Below are positions 43,787 through 52,842 of a DNA stretch of 64,000 bases, in pieces. The stretch comes from Dyella sp. OK004. GTDB taxonomy: Bacteria > Pseudomonadota > Gammaproteobacteria > Xanthomonadales > Rhodanobacteraceae. The number at the start of each line of letters is the position of its first letter. The first letter of the stretch is position 1. The DNA lies in NCBI RefSeq assembly GCF_900114495.1, contig NZ_FOZI01000001.1, positions 763,469 through 827,468 of the forward strand, given 5' to 3'. Made by a program: the position numbers and the translations under genes. The notes under the pieces are model-generated. The model was not told the origin of the DNA, did no database searches, and was given only the letters and a program-made list of their open reading frames with translations.

Positions 43787-45865
43787 ATGCCCCATCCCGC
43801 AGCGCCGCGGCGCCTTTCTCGCCCACTGTTCGCTCTCGCCTCGATCTGCCTGCTGGCCGTCGGCGCCGTCGCAGCGGCCGAACCCGGCGCCGCCCAGCGC
43901 GCTGCCTTCAAGCAGGCCTATGCCGCCGCCCAGCAAGGCGGTGATGGCTGGCGCAATGTCGCCAGGGGACTGACCGACTATCCGCTGTATCCCTACCTCG
44001 AAGCGGCCGCGCTGACCCACGACCTGCGCCAACTCGATCGTGCGCCGGTCGACGCGTACCTCAAGCGCTACCCGGATCTGATCCCCGCCAACGATTTGCG
44101 CCGCGACTATCTGCTGGAGCTGGCGCGCCGCAAGGACTGGGGCAACTTCCTCTCGCTTTATCAGCCCGGCATGGGCGATGCGCTGAGCTGCTACGCGCTG
44201 CAGGCTCAACTGGCCAACGGCGGCACGCTGAATTTCGACCGAGACCTGTCCACGCTGTGGAACAAACCCAACCTGCCCAATGCCTGCGACCCCGTACTCA
44301 GCACGGCACATGATCAGGGCCTGTTGACCGGCCCGCGCGTATGGGCACGCATCGACCGCGCCGCGGACGCGGGCCAGGGCGGCACCATCGCCGCGCTCGC
44401 CGGCTGGCTGCCGGCGGATGAAGTGCAGGCCGGACAGCGATTGGCCATGGCGCTGCGCGATCCAGGCGGCGCCGTCGTAGCAGCCAATAGCTGGCCCGAC
44501 ACGCCGCGTCATCGGCAAGCCGCCATGCTCGCACTCGAACGCCTGGCGCGACGCCAGTCCGCCGTGGCCGACACCGCGTGGCAGAAACTGCAGAACCGTT
44601 TCAGCCTCACCCCCGAACAACACGGGCGCATCTTGAACGCCTTGGCGGTGTTCCACGCCACCGATTTCGATGCGGACGCCCTGCAACGACTCACCGCCCT
44701 GCCAGCCGCGGCGCAGAACGATGCCAGCCGCGAATGGCGCGTGCGCGTTGCACTGTCCCAGCAGGATTGGAAGGCCGTACTCGCCGCTATCGACGCGATG
44801 CCCGCCACACAGCAGCAGGACGGCGAGTGGCGCTGGTTCCGTGCGCGCGCACTGACTGCACTGGATCGCGATGCCGAAGCACGCAAGCTGCTCGCCCCCT
44901 TGGCGCTGGAACCCACGTACTTCGGCTTCCTCGCCGCCGATCGCCTGGATGCTCCTTACGGTATCTGCCCGCTCACCCTCACCACGGATTCGCAGCGCGA
45001 GCAGGCGCTGCTGGCCAACCGTAGCCTGCAGCGCGCGTTCGAGCTGTACGCAGTGGATCTGCCAAAGCCAGCGCGCCGCGAGTGGACGCAGGCCCTGGAT
45101 GGCGCCGACCAGGCCACGTTGAAACAGGCCGTGGATCTCGCCTATCGCCGCGGCTGGTACGACCGTGCCGTGTTCACTTTCAACAATGGCGATGCGTTGC
45201 GCTACTACGAGCAACGCTTTCCGCTGGCCAGCCAGGATGGCGTGGTACCGCAGGCGCGCGAATCCGGCATCGATCCGTCCTGGGCCTACGCCATCCTGCG
45301 CGCGGAAAGCGCCTGGATGTCCGATGCGCGATCCGGCGCCGACGCGCGCGGCCTGATGCAGCTGCTACCCAGCACTGCGGTCCTGGTCGCCAAGCGCAAC
45401 GGGCTGGACTGGAGCGGCGGCGATTCGCTCTACGATCCCGTGGTCAACATCAAACTCGGCACCCGCTACCTGGGCCAGATGGCGGAGCGCTTCAACGGCG
45501 CGCCATGGCTGGCCAGTGCCGCCTACAACGCTGGCCCCGGCCGCGTCGATCAATGGCTGGCCGCACGCGGCTCACTGGCACCCGACCTGTTCGTGGCGAG
45601 CATGCCGTTCAAGGAAACGCGCGAGTACGTGGCGCGCGTGATGGCTTTCGCCGTGATCTACGACTGGCGCCTCAACGGCAAGGCCACGCCGCTGGCCGAA
45701 CGCATGCCGGCGATCGATCAGGCGTATAGACTTCCGGATGGCCAGACGCCACGACGCGTGGCCGCCTGTCCGGTAACACCCGCGCCCGCTGCGCCGGCCG
45801 ATACCAGCTCCGTTGCCGCTCCGGTGGCGGCCAATCCGGGAGCGGCTACCGATGCCGCGCGTTAA
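43787..45865 (+). CDS. slt: Soluble lytic murein transglycosylase
   Basis: Slt cleaves peptidoglycan to 1,6-anhydromuropeptides in the periplasm. The signal peptide ends near AVAAAEPG (about residue 31). A long alpha-superhelical U-shaped domain fills residues 35-470. The C-terminal catalytic domain holds E507 in LRAESAWMSDARSGADARGLMQLLP, then YDPVVNIKLGTRYL and ASAAYNAGPGRV. The ATG has AAGGAG upstream. A Pro/Ala-rich tail of about 45 residues is added after the domain. The NDUFA9-like gene follows 19 bp downstream. Confidence 0.95.
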   Translation: MPHPAAPRRLSRPLFALASICLLAVGAVAAAEPGAAQRAAFKQAYAAAQQGGDGWRNVARGLTDYPLYPYLEAAALTHDLRQLDRAPVDAYLKRYPDLIPANDLRRDYLLELARRKDWGNFLSLYQPGMGDALSCYALQAQLANGGTLNFDRDLSTLWNKPNLPNACDPVLSTAHDQGLLTGPRVWARIDRAADAGQGGTIAALAGWLPADEVQAGQRLAMALRDPGGAVVAANSWPDTPRHRQAAMLALERLARRQSAVADTAWQKLQNRFSLTPEQHGRILNALAVFHATDFDADALQRLTALPAAAQNDASREWRVRVALSQQDWKAVLAAIDAMPATQQQDGEWRWFRARALTALDRDAEARKLLAPLALEPTYFGFLAADRLDAPYGICPLTLTTDSQREQALLANRSLQRAFELYAVDLPKPARREWTQALDGADQATLKQAVDLAYRRGWYDRAVFTFNNGDALRYYEQRFPLASQDGVVPQARESGIDPSWAYAILRAESAWMSDARSGADARGLMQLLPSTAVLVAKRNGLDWSGGDSLYDPVVNIKLGTRYLGQMAERFNGAPWLASAAYNAGPGRVDQWLAARGSLAPDLFVASMPFKETREYVARVMAFAVIYDWRLNGKATPLAERMPAIDQAYRLPDGQTPRRVAACPVTPAPAAPADTSSVAAPVAANPGAATDAAR

Positions 45866-45884
45866 GCATGAAGGTGCAATCGCC

Positions 45885-46829
45885 ATGAAACCCAAGCAAC
45901 TTGTCATTCTCGGCGGCACCGGCTTCCTCGGCAGCTACCTGGTACCGCGTCTGGCTGCCGATGGCCACCGCATTGTGCTGCTCTCGCGCAACCGCGAGCG
46001 CCACCGTGAACTCTCCGTGCTTCCCCAGGTGGAAATCCGCAGCACCGACGTCTACGACGGCAATGCTCTGCGGCGCCAGTTCGAAGGCGCCGATGCGGTC
46101 ATCCACCTGATCGGCATCCTCAACCCGCAAGGCCGTCACACCTTCCAGGAAACACACGTGGATCTGCCACGGCGTGTCATCGCTGCGTGCCAGGCCGCCA
46201 ATGTGTCGCGCCTGCACCTGATGAGTTCGCTCAAAGCCGGCCAGGGCCTGTCGCGATACTTGAAGACGCGCGGCGAAGCCGAAACCGTAGTGCGCCAATC
46301 CGGCCTCGACTGGACCATCTACCAATCCAGCGTGATGTTCGGCGCTGGCGACGGCCTCGTCAGCCGCTTCGCCAAACTGCTGCGAAGCATGCCCGTGCTA
46401 CCGCTCGCACGCGCACCCTCACGGCTTGCGCCCACCTATGTCGGCGACGTCGCCGAAGCCATCGCCCGTTGCGTCGCCGACGACGCACTAAGCATCGACC
46501 GCACCTTCGAACTTTATGGCCCCGAAGTCCTGACCCTGGGCGAGATCGTGCGCAACATCCGCGACACCGCCGGCCTGCACACCCCCATCCTACCCCTACC
46601 CGACAGCCTGGGCCGGCTGCAGGCCACCTTCGCCGAACTCCTCCCCGGCAAACCCTTCTCCCGCGACAACTTCCTCTCCCTGCGCACCGACTCCGTCGGC
46701 AAACAAGACGGCTACGCCACCCTGGGCATCCACCCCCAACCCCTCACACCATGGCTGCCTGCGCTGCTGCAAGGATCAATCCGCCAACGCCGCCTAGACC
46801 AAGCCCGCATCACCTACCGCGCGCGCTAA
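45885..46829 (+). CDS. Complex I NDUFA9-like NAD(P)-binding protein
   Basis: This is an atypical short-chain dehydrogenase with the nucleotide-binding motif GGTGFLG (residues 9-15), then DAVIHLIGIL, and a YxxxK-like region (RYLKTRGEAE) followed by WTIYQSSVMFG. These features match the NDUFA9-like family, whose bacterial members have unclear roles. I chose ATG 45885 for its AAGGTG site; the frame is open into slt. It follows slt by 19 bp. The last 250 bp are unusually C-rich in third positions. Confidence 0.85.
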   Translation: MKPKQLVILGGTGFLGSYLVPRLAADGHRIVLLSRNRERHRELSVLPQVEIRSTDVYDGNALRRQFEGADAVIHLIGILNPQGRHTFQETHVDLPRRVIAACQAANVSRLHLMSSLKAGQGLSRYLKTRGEAETVVRQSGLDWTIYQSSVMFGAGDGLVSRFAKLLRSMPVLPLARAPSRLAPTYVGDVAEAIARCVADDALSIDRTFELYGPEVLTLGEIVRNIRDTAGLHTPILPLPDSLGRLQATFAELLPGKPFSRDNFLSLRTDSVGKQDGYATLGIHPQPLTPWLPALLQGSIRQRRLDQARITYRAR

Positions 46830-46980
46830 GAGCGCGCCGCTTTTGCCCTTGACCACCTTTCCCTCTATACGGCGGTGAGGGCTGGACCATCAGGCCCCGA
46901 AGAAAACTATCCCGACGTCTGACACTGGAAAAGGCGTAGCTACAAAGCCCGCCGCTTGCTCTTCAGGCCATTTCTCTTTG

Positions 46981-47016
46981 GTTACTTTCTCTTTGGGCCA
47001 GCAAAGAGAAAGTGAC
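46981..47016. repeat. 15-bp palindrome, REP-like
   Basis: The arms GTTACTTTCTCTTTG (46981-46995) and CAAAGAGAAAGTGAC (47002-47016) pair along their full length with one G-U position, around a 6-nt loop. This TTACTTTCTCTTTG/GAGAAAGT core resembles a family of dispersed repeats I recall from Xanthomonadales intergenic regions. Confidence 0.65.
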
Positions 47017-47097
47017 TCGGACCGCGGCAGCGGTTCGAAAGCCCGCCGCAGGCGAGCCAGGGCACGCAGACATGACAATCGGAGCGCACCACTCTGG

Positions 47098-47117
47098 ATC
47101 CCTGCCTGCGCAGGGAT
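47098..47117. repeat. 8-bp palindrome, REP-like (GGATCCCTGC type)
   Basis: ATCCCTGC (47098-47105) pairs with GCAGGGAT (47110-47117) around CTGC and is followed by GACG. It resembles the widespread REP consensus of the form GGAT-CCCGC-hairpin-GCGGG-ATGACG. Confidence 0.6.
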
Positions 47118-47161
47118 GACGAGTAGGTAGGGATATCGCAAGAGCCAAACCCTCACCCCAG

Positions 47162-47182
47162 CCCTCTCACAAGAGGAGAGGG
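47162..47182. repeat. 7-bp palindrome, REP-like (CCCTCTC type)
   Basis: CCCTCTC (47162-47168) and GAGAGGG (47176-47182) flank a 7-nt loop; upstream is CCCTCACCCCAG. This resembles another common class of intergenic repeat in GC-rich proteobacteria. It ends 27 bp before cca. Confidence 0.55.
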
Positions 47183-47209
47183 AGCAAAGCAACGTGGCAG
47201 AATCCCCTC

Positions 47210-48439
47210 ATGCGTACCTACCTAGTCGGCGGCGCAGTCCGCGACAAACTGCTCCGCCGCCCCGTCGTCGACCACGACCACGTCGTCGTCGGCGCCACGC
47301 CCGACGACCTCCTCGCACTTGGCTACAAACCCGTGGGCAAAGACTTCCCCGTCTTCCTGCACCCACAGACCAATGAGGAATACGCACTCGCCCGCACCGA
47401 GCGCAAAACCGGCCGCGGCTACCACGGCTTCGCCTTCCAGGCCGACCCCTCGGTGACGCTGGAACAGGATCTGGCCCGGCGCGACCTCACCATCAACGCC
47501 ATCGCCGAAGACGAGCACGGCGTATTGGCGGACCCTTTCCACGGCGTGCGCGATATCGAGCAACGCGTGCTGCGGCATGTTTCTTCGGCCTTCGTCGAAG
47601 ACCCGGTGCGCCTGCTGCGCGTGGCACGTTTCGCCGCCCGCTTCGCACCTCTCGGCTTTAACGTTGCCGACGAAACCATGGCCCTGATGCAGAAGATGGT
47701 GCGCGATGGCGAAGTGGATCATCTGGTGCCGGAGCGCGTATGGCAGGAAACCCGCAAGGCACTCGCCGAACCGCGTCCCTCGGCTTTCCTGCAGGTGCTG
47801 CGCGAAAGCGGCGCATTGGCGGTGCTGTTTCCTGAAATCGACGCCCTGTATGGCGTGCCGCAACGCGCAGAATTCCACCCCGAAATCGACACCGGCATCC
47901 ACCTGGAGATGGTGCTCGACATGGCCGCGCGCATCGCGCCCGGCAACGACCTCGTCGGCTTCTGCGCGCTCACCCATGATCTCGGCAAGGCGCTGACGCC
48001 AGCCGATGTCCTGCCGCGGCATATCGGCCACGAACAGGCCGGCATCGCACCGTTGCGCCAACTGTCAGCGCGGCTGCGCGTGCCCACCGACTACGCGGCG
48101 CTGGCCGAACAGGTGTGCCGCGAACACCTCAACGCGCACCGCGCCCTCGAACTGAAGCCGGCAACTGTGCTGCGCCTGCTGAGCGCGCTGGATGCATTGC
48201 GCCGCCCCGAGCGGCTGGATGTATTCCTGGCCGCCTGCGAGGCGGACAAGCGTGGCCGCCTGGGTCACGAGAACGACAACTATCCCCAGGCTGACTATCT
48301 GCGCGCGGCCCGTGCGGCGGCAGCGGGGATCGGCGCCGCGGCCTTCGTGGCCCAGGGACTGCAGGGGCCGGAAGTGGGCGCCGCGCTGGAAAAAGCCCGC
48401 GTAGCGGCCATTGCCGGGGTCAAATCCAGCGTCCGCTAA
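47210..48439 (+). CDS. cca: tRNA nucleotidyltransferase (CCA-adding, with HD domain)
   Basis: Cca adds or repairs the 3'-CCA of tRNA. The nucleotidyltransferase signature is GGAVRDKLL (7-15) with catalytic acid near [10 protein letters not shown], then [10 protein letters not shown] and [16 protein letters not shown]. An HD phosphohydrolase motif (THDLGKAL) is in the C-terminal half, as in E. coli-type multifunctional enzymes. The length is 409 aa. It starts immediately after the palindrome cluster with no strong ribosome site. Confidence 0.95.
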   Translation: MRTYLVGGAVRDKLLRRPVVDHDHVVVGATPDDLLALGYKPVGKDFPVFLHPQTNEEYALARTERKTGRGYHGFAFQADPSVTLEQDLARRDLTINAIAEDEHGVLADPFHGVRDIEQRVLRHVSSAFVEDPVRLLRVARFAARFAPLGFNVADETMALMQKMVRDGEVDHLVPERVWQETRKALAEPRPSAFLQVLRESGALAVLFPEIDALYGVPQRAEFHPEIDTGIHLEMVLDMAARIAPGNDLVGFCALTHDLGKALTPADVLPRHIGHEQAGIAPLRQLSARLRVPTDYAALAEQVCREHLNAHRALELKPATVLRLLSALDALRRPERLDVFLAACEADKRGRLGHENDNYPQADYLRAARAAAAGIGAAAFVAQGLQGPEVGAALEKARVAAIAGVKSSVR

Positions 48440-48498
48440 GCCAATCCGCTATATAAAACGCGGCTGCCTGGCACTTTTCGGTAAAGTCGGGCGTTCTC

Positions 48499-50529
48499 AT
48501 GATCTTGCGCCCGGAGCCTCCTTTGTCAGCCACTACTCTTTCTGCTTCGCCGCTGCGCCAGCGTTTTCGCCCTTTGTGGTGGCTCGGCATCGTCTACGTG
48601 CTGCTCGGCGCCATTACCCGCCTTGTCCTCCTGGGCATGGCTGGCAGCGGTGTGCCGCATAACCCGCTGTATTGGGCCTATGCCTTCGGCGTGGGCGTGG
48701 GTTACGACCTGGTCACCTTCATCTACGTGGCCTGGCCGCTGGTGCTGTTCCTGTGGCTGATGCCGCAACGCGCCTATGTATCGCGCATTGGCCAGTGGGT
48801 GCTGTATGGGCTGGGCGCGGTGCTGCTGTACTGGCTGATGTTCGTCGCCGTCTCCGAACTGGTGTTCTGGAACGAGTTCGGCACACGTTTCAACTTCATC
48901 GCTGTGGACTATCTCGTCTACACCACCGAGGTGATCGGCAATATCCGCGAGTCGTATCCGCTGGGCGCGTGGCTGGGCCTGCTCGCCCTCGCCGTGCTGG
49001 TGGTGCTGGTACTCAGCCGCAAGGGACTGTGTGTGCGCGACAGCGGCACCCGCTTCCTGCAGCGCGGCAAGGTAGTGCTGACCTGGCTGGTACTGACCGT
49101 GCTGATCTCTTTTGCGTTCAAAGGCACGCTGAAAGACCGCACCGACAACGTCTTCGTCAACGAACTCTCCGGTAACGGCATCTACGAATTCTTCGCCGCC
49201 TTCCGCAGCAGTCATCTCGACTACTCGCGCTTCTACACCACGTTGCCGGAAGAACGGGCGTTCCGCGATGTGCGCGCCCTGATCAAGACGCCCGAGGCCA
49301 CCTTCGTCAGCGACGATCCGCGCGATCTTACCCGCGAGATTCGCCACGCCGGACCGGAGAAACACCTCAACGTGGTGCTGATCAGCGTGGAAAGCCTCTC
49401 CGCCGATTTCATGAAGACCTTTGGCGATAAGCGCGACATCACACCCAACCTCGACGCACTGGTCGACCAGAGCCTGTTCTTCGACAACCTGTACGCCAAC
49501 GGCACACGCACCGTTCGTGGCCTGGAGGCGTTGTCGCTGTCGATCCCGCCGACGCCGGGCGATTCGCTGGTGAAGGCGCACAACAACGAAAACCTGTTCT
49601 CAGTAGCCACGGTGTTCAACGACCGCGGCTATCAGTCCGATTTTGTCTATGGTGGCTACGGCTACTTTGACAACATGAACTACTACTTCAACCACAACGG
49701 CTATCGCGCGGTGGACCGCAACGACATCGCCAAGAGCGACCCCATCCACCACGAAAACGTGTGGGGTGTGGCCGACGAGGATCTGTACACACTCGCGCTG
49801 CACCAGATGGACAACAGCTACGCGGAAGGCAAGCCGTTCTTCCTGCACGTGATGACCACCTCCAACCACCGCCCATTCACCGTGCCCGCCGACCGCGTGC
49901 CGCAGAAGAACGGCACGCGCGAAGCCGCCGTGGCCTACACCGACTGGTCCATCGCCGACTTCATCAAGCGCGCGCGCAGCAAGCCGTATTTCGACGACAC
50001 CATCTTCGTCATCACCGCCGACCACTGCTCCTCCAGCGCGGGCCGCACCAGCGTGCCGATCAACCGCTACCACATCCCGCTGTGGATCTATGCGCCGAAG
50101 CACATCCAGCCGCAGCGCGTGCACCGGCTGATGAGCCAGATCGACATCGTGCCCACCGTGCTCGGCCTGCTGAACTTCAGCTACCGCAGCCGCTTCTTCG
50201 GCTACGACCTGTTCCAGCTCGAACCCGGCCGCGAACGCGCCTTCCCCGCCACCTACGAAAAACTTGGCTACCTGCACGGCGACATCCTCACCGTGCTCGA
50301 GCCGCAGCGCCGCCTGGAACAGATGAAACCCGACTTCGACACCGGCGACGGCACCCCAGTGCACCCGGTCGATCAGTCGCTGGTGGATCAGGCCACTGCG
50401 TATTACCAGGTGGCAGCGCATATGTATAAGAACCAGCAGTTGGGGCGGCGCAAGGAGGACAGCACGCCGGTGCAACCGCTCCTGGACACCAGCCAGAATC
50501 CCGCTGAAGCTACGCCTGTCTCACGCTAA
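48499..50529 (+). CDS. LtaS/OpgB-like membrane sulfatase-fold phosphotransferase
   Basis: Five N-terminal membrane helices (to about residue 215) are followed by an extracytoplasmic sulfatase-fold domain. It has VVLISVESLSADF (metal site), the probable catalytic Thr near T336-T338 in NGTRTVRGLEAL, VITADHCSSSAGR and RYHIPLWIYAPKHI. The family moves phosphoglycerol or phosphoethanolamine from lipids to polymers such as periplasmic glucans; lipoteichoic acid itself is not expected here. The ATG at 48499 is listed; a TTG at 48523 has a better GGAG site. The C-terminus is a polar tail. Confidence 0.87.
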   Translation: MILRPEPPLSATTLSASPLRQRFRPLWWLGIVYVLLGAITRLVLLGMAGSGVPHNPLYWAYAFGVGVGYDLVTFIYVAWPLVLFLWLMPQRAYVSRIGQWVLYGLGAVLLYWLMFVAVSELVFWNEFGTRFNFIAVDYLVYTTEVIGNIRESYPLGAWLGLLALAVLVVLVLSRKGLCVRDSGTRFLQRGKVVLTWLVLTVLISFAFKGTLKDRTDNVFVNELSGNGIYEFFAAFRSSHLDYSRFYTTLPEERAFRDVRALIKTPEATFVSDDPRDLTREIRHAGPEKHLNVVLISVESLSADFMKTFGDKRDITPNLDALVDQSLFFDNLYANGTRTVRGLEALSLSIPPTPGDSLVKAHNNENLFSVATVFNDRGYQSDFVYGGYGYFDNMNYYFNHNGYRAVDRNDIAKSDPIHHENVWGVADEDLYTLALHQMDNSYAEGKPFFLHVMTTSNHRPFTVPADRVPQKNGTREAAVAYTDWSIADFIKRARSKPYFDDTIFVITADHCSSSAGRTSVPINRYHIPLWIYAPKHIQPQRVHRLMSQIDIVPTVLGLLNFSYRSRFFGYDLFQLEPGRERAFPATYEKLGYLHGDILTVLEPQRRLEQMKPDFDTGDGTPVHPVDQSLVDQATAYYQVAAHMYKNQQLGRRKEDSTPVQPLLDTSQNPAEATPVSR

Positions 50530-50538
50530 ACCGCCGGA

Positions 50539-50575
50539 CGTCGCTACACGCCTTCGAGGAGGGCGCGTAGCGACG
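50539..50575. terminator. Hairpin between sulfatase-like and YfhO-like genes
   Basis: CGTCGCTAC (50539-50547) pairs with GTAGCGACG (50567-50575), and CGCC/GGCG pairs inside after one A/C mismatch, leaving a 9-nt loop. It begins 10 bp after the sulfatase stop. No T-run follows, so it may be a REP-like or Rho-assisted 3' end. Confidence 0.5.
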
Positions 50576-50598
50576 CGCCCATCAAGAAAGGGATATTC

Positions 50599-52842
50599 AT
50601 GACCTGGTGGCAACGTCCTGGCGCTCGCCTATTCGGCGCATTGTTGCTGATATGGCTGCTTCTGAATCTGCCGGTGCTGGCGGGTATCAAGGTCTTGCCA
50701 TGGGATGCCAGCGATCAGTTCTATCCCACCGTTTATTTCAACGCGCACAGCTTGCGTCACGGTTTGGCGCCCTGGTGGAATCCGCACATCTACGGCGGCT
50801 ATCCGCAGATCGCCGATCCACAGGGCATGCTTTTCTCGCCACTGCTGATGTCATGGATGATGCTGCCCTCCTCTCCGGGCAGCACTTGGTTTGCGTGGGG
50901 TGTATTGCTGCATGTCCTGATGGGCGGCGCTGCTGTGCTGGCCCTGTTGCGTCAGATGGGTGCCAACCCCTTCGGTGGCCTGATGGGCGCTACGGTCTTT
51001 ATGGCCGGTGGCGTCGCTGCATCGCGCCTTGAGCATGTACCCATTGTCCTGGCCTACGGTTACGCGCCCGTCGTACTGCTCGCGCTTCGCCATTTCCTAG
51101 CGCGGCCGCGATGGCAGCGTGGCCTGGTGTTTGGATTGACTGCGGGAGCCATGCTTACACAGCTAGTGCAGCTCACCTATCTCCTGGCACTCATGCTTGC
51201 GGCGTACGGTGCGGCGGCAACCGTGGCACATTGGCGTTACTACACCCCCCGTGATCGCCGGCAATGGTGCACGGGCATGGGCCTCGCGCTCCTGCTTGCG
51301 CTTGCCGTAGGACTACCGCAGCTTGTCCTGAGCCTCGCGTTCACCGTCCTGTCGAATCGTGCGGAACTGCCGCTGGCCGCCGCGGCTCCAGCATCGCTGG
51401 ATCTGCGCGCCTTCCTCACGTTGCTCAACCCCAATGCACTGCATGCATTGCGTGGCACCTATGCAGGGCCGACCTCTCTAGTTGAGGCTTATCTCTACAT
51501 TGGCGTCATGCCCATGCTGCTGCTCGCAGGATGTGGACTGGCTTGGCGACAACCGCAACAACGTCGGCAGATGCTGTTCTTTGGCGTCGTGGGATTGATC
51601 GCCATCTTGTACATGCTTGGCGTAAACACGCCTTTCTATGGATGGCTGTACTCATGGTTGCCGGGGATCAAGCAATTCAGACGCCCCTCGGACGGGGCCT
51701 ACCTGCTCAATTTTTCTTTCGCGATCGTTGTCGGCCTATCCGCCTCACACTTCAAGCTGGAATCGCGGTGTCACCTCACGTGGCTGCTGATGGTTGCCGC
51801 CGCGTGGTTACTGCTCGCCAGCTTCGCTATGCGCGACGCGCATGCGCGCTGGCAGACAGCCACTCTGGCAGCTTCACTGTTTGCCATAATTGCGTTGTGG
51901 CGGGTTCGGCGCTCCGGCATTACCAACGCGGGTCGGGCCACATGGTTATTGGCACTGCTGGTGGTCGACTACCGGTGCTTCAATCTCAACGGCGTGTTCA
52001 ATCAAGCTCCCGATAGCGTCCGTGCATGGATGCGGGACGATGCAGCCGCATTCATCACAGATCAGACCCGCGCCGCCGGCAGGCTGCTGCCTCCCCGCGT
52101 CGAACCGGTGGACACCCGTCCGTATTGGGACAACCTGGTTGCGCTTCGCGGCCTGCATTCCACCCAAGGCTACAATCCGCTGCGCTATGCGCTCTACGAG
52201 CAGTGGTATGGCGCGCGCGAAAGCAGCAATCAGGCCTGGCCCGTTACTCTCTACAACACAGCGCCAGGTAGCGCGATGAGCGCATTGCTTGGAGCCGAGT
52301 ACCTCGTGCGGGACACCACCCTCAAGTCGGCCTTATGGATGCCATCCACCGGCTACGAGCGCGTCTTCACTGGACGCCACGGTGAGGTCTGGCGGAATAG
52401 CCGTGCCTATCCGCGCCTCCTGACGCCCGTTGAAATGCGCACATCCGAGGCACCACCATCACCGGAGGTGTTCGCCTCAACCGACTTCAACCAGACGTTC
52501 TGGCTGACTCCTCGTGACGCACAAGATCGCCAACTTGCGGAAGCTCAGTCATCCAGCTGCAACCAGCGCCTGCAGCTGCAGGACGCCACCACCACGCCAA
52601 CATCACTGACGGTTCGGACACGCTCTGAAGAGGGCCCTGGCTGGCTGGTGGTAAGTGAACTCGATTTTCCAGGCTGGCATGCACAGGTCGACGGCGCACC
52701 ACTACCGATTCATCGTGCCAACGGTATGTTCCGGGCAGTGTGCGTTCCGGCAGGTCAGCACACGCTGGAATTTCGCTTCCACCCCTGGGCGATGGTGGCG
52801 GAAACCTGGCAACGCTACCGGCGAGATGCGGCTCGCCTATAG
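50599..52842 (+). CDS. YfhO-like polytopic membrane protein
   Basis: This 747-aa protein has about 12 membrane helices. An early acidic motif lies in LPWDASDQFYPT, with HGLAPWWNPHIYGGYP after the first helix, as in GT-C-type and YfhO-family proteins that use lipid-linked sugars. The last 250 residues are soluble and end in a beta-rich domain (LVVSELDFPGWHAQVDG, VCVPAGQHTLEFRFHP) typical of YfhO. The function is unproven. Codon use is somewhat less GC-biased than its neighbours, hinting at later acquisition. Its 3' end overlaps the convergent MidA gene by 6 bp. Confidence 0.78.
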   Translation: MTWWQRPGARLFGALLLIWLLLNLPVLAGIKVLPWDASDQFYPTVYFNAHSLRHGLAPWWNPHIYGGYPQIADPQGMLFSPLLMSWMMLPSSPGSTWFAWGVLLHVLMGGAAVLALLRQMGANPFGGLMGATVFMAGGVAASRLEHVPIVLAYGYAPVVLLALRHFLARPRWQRGLVFGLTAGAMLTQLVQLTYLLALMLAAYGAAATVAHWRYYTPRDRRQWCTGMGLALLLALAVGLPQLVLSLAFTVLSNRAELPLAAAAPASLDLRAFLTLLNPNALHALRGTYAGPTSLVEAYLYIGVMPMLLLAGCGLAWRQPQQRRQMLFFGVVGLIAILYMLGVNTPFYGWLYSWLPGIKQFRRPSDGAYLLNFSFAIVVGLSASHFKLESRCHLTWLLMVAAAWLLLASFAMRDAHARWQTATLAASLFAIIALWRVRRSGITNAGRATWLLALLVVDYRCFNLNGVFNQAPDSVRAWMRDDAAAFITDQTRAAGRLLPPRVEPVDTRPYWDNLVALRGLHSTQGYNPLRYALYEQWYGARESSNQAWPVTLYNTAPGSAMSALLGAEYLVRDTTLKSALWMPSTGYERVFTGRHGEVWRNSRAYPRLLTPVEMRTSEAPPSPEVFASTDFNQTFWLTPRDAQDRQLAEAQSSSCNQRLQLQDATTTPTSLTVRTRSEEGPGWLVVSELDFPGWHAQVDGAPLPIHRANGMFRAVCVPAGQHTLEFRFHPWAMVAETWQRYRRDAARL

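Larger units (their letters stand above)
46830..47209. other. 380-bp intergenic region with REP-like palindromes
   Basis: No gene is seen. Just after the NDUFA9-like stop is a GCGCGC hairpin with a short T-run (46818-46844) that may terminate transcription. Then come three separate palindromes at 46981-47016, 47098-47117 and 47162-47182 that resemble repetitive extragenic elements of Xanthomonadales. The cca start lies at the right end, close to the last palindrome. Confidence 0.6.

Noticed and set aside
47194-47376. Small open frame overlapping the start of cca in another frame
   Set aside because: It is Arg/Pro-rich without any match and lies inside cca, which has the full GGAVRD signature from its first codons.
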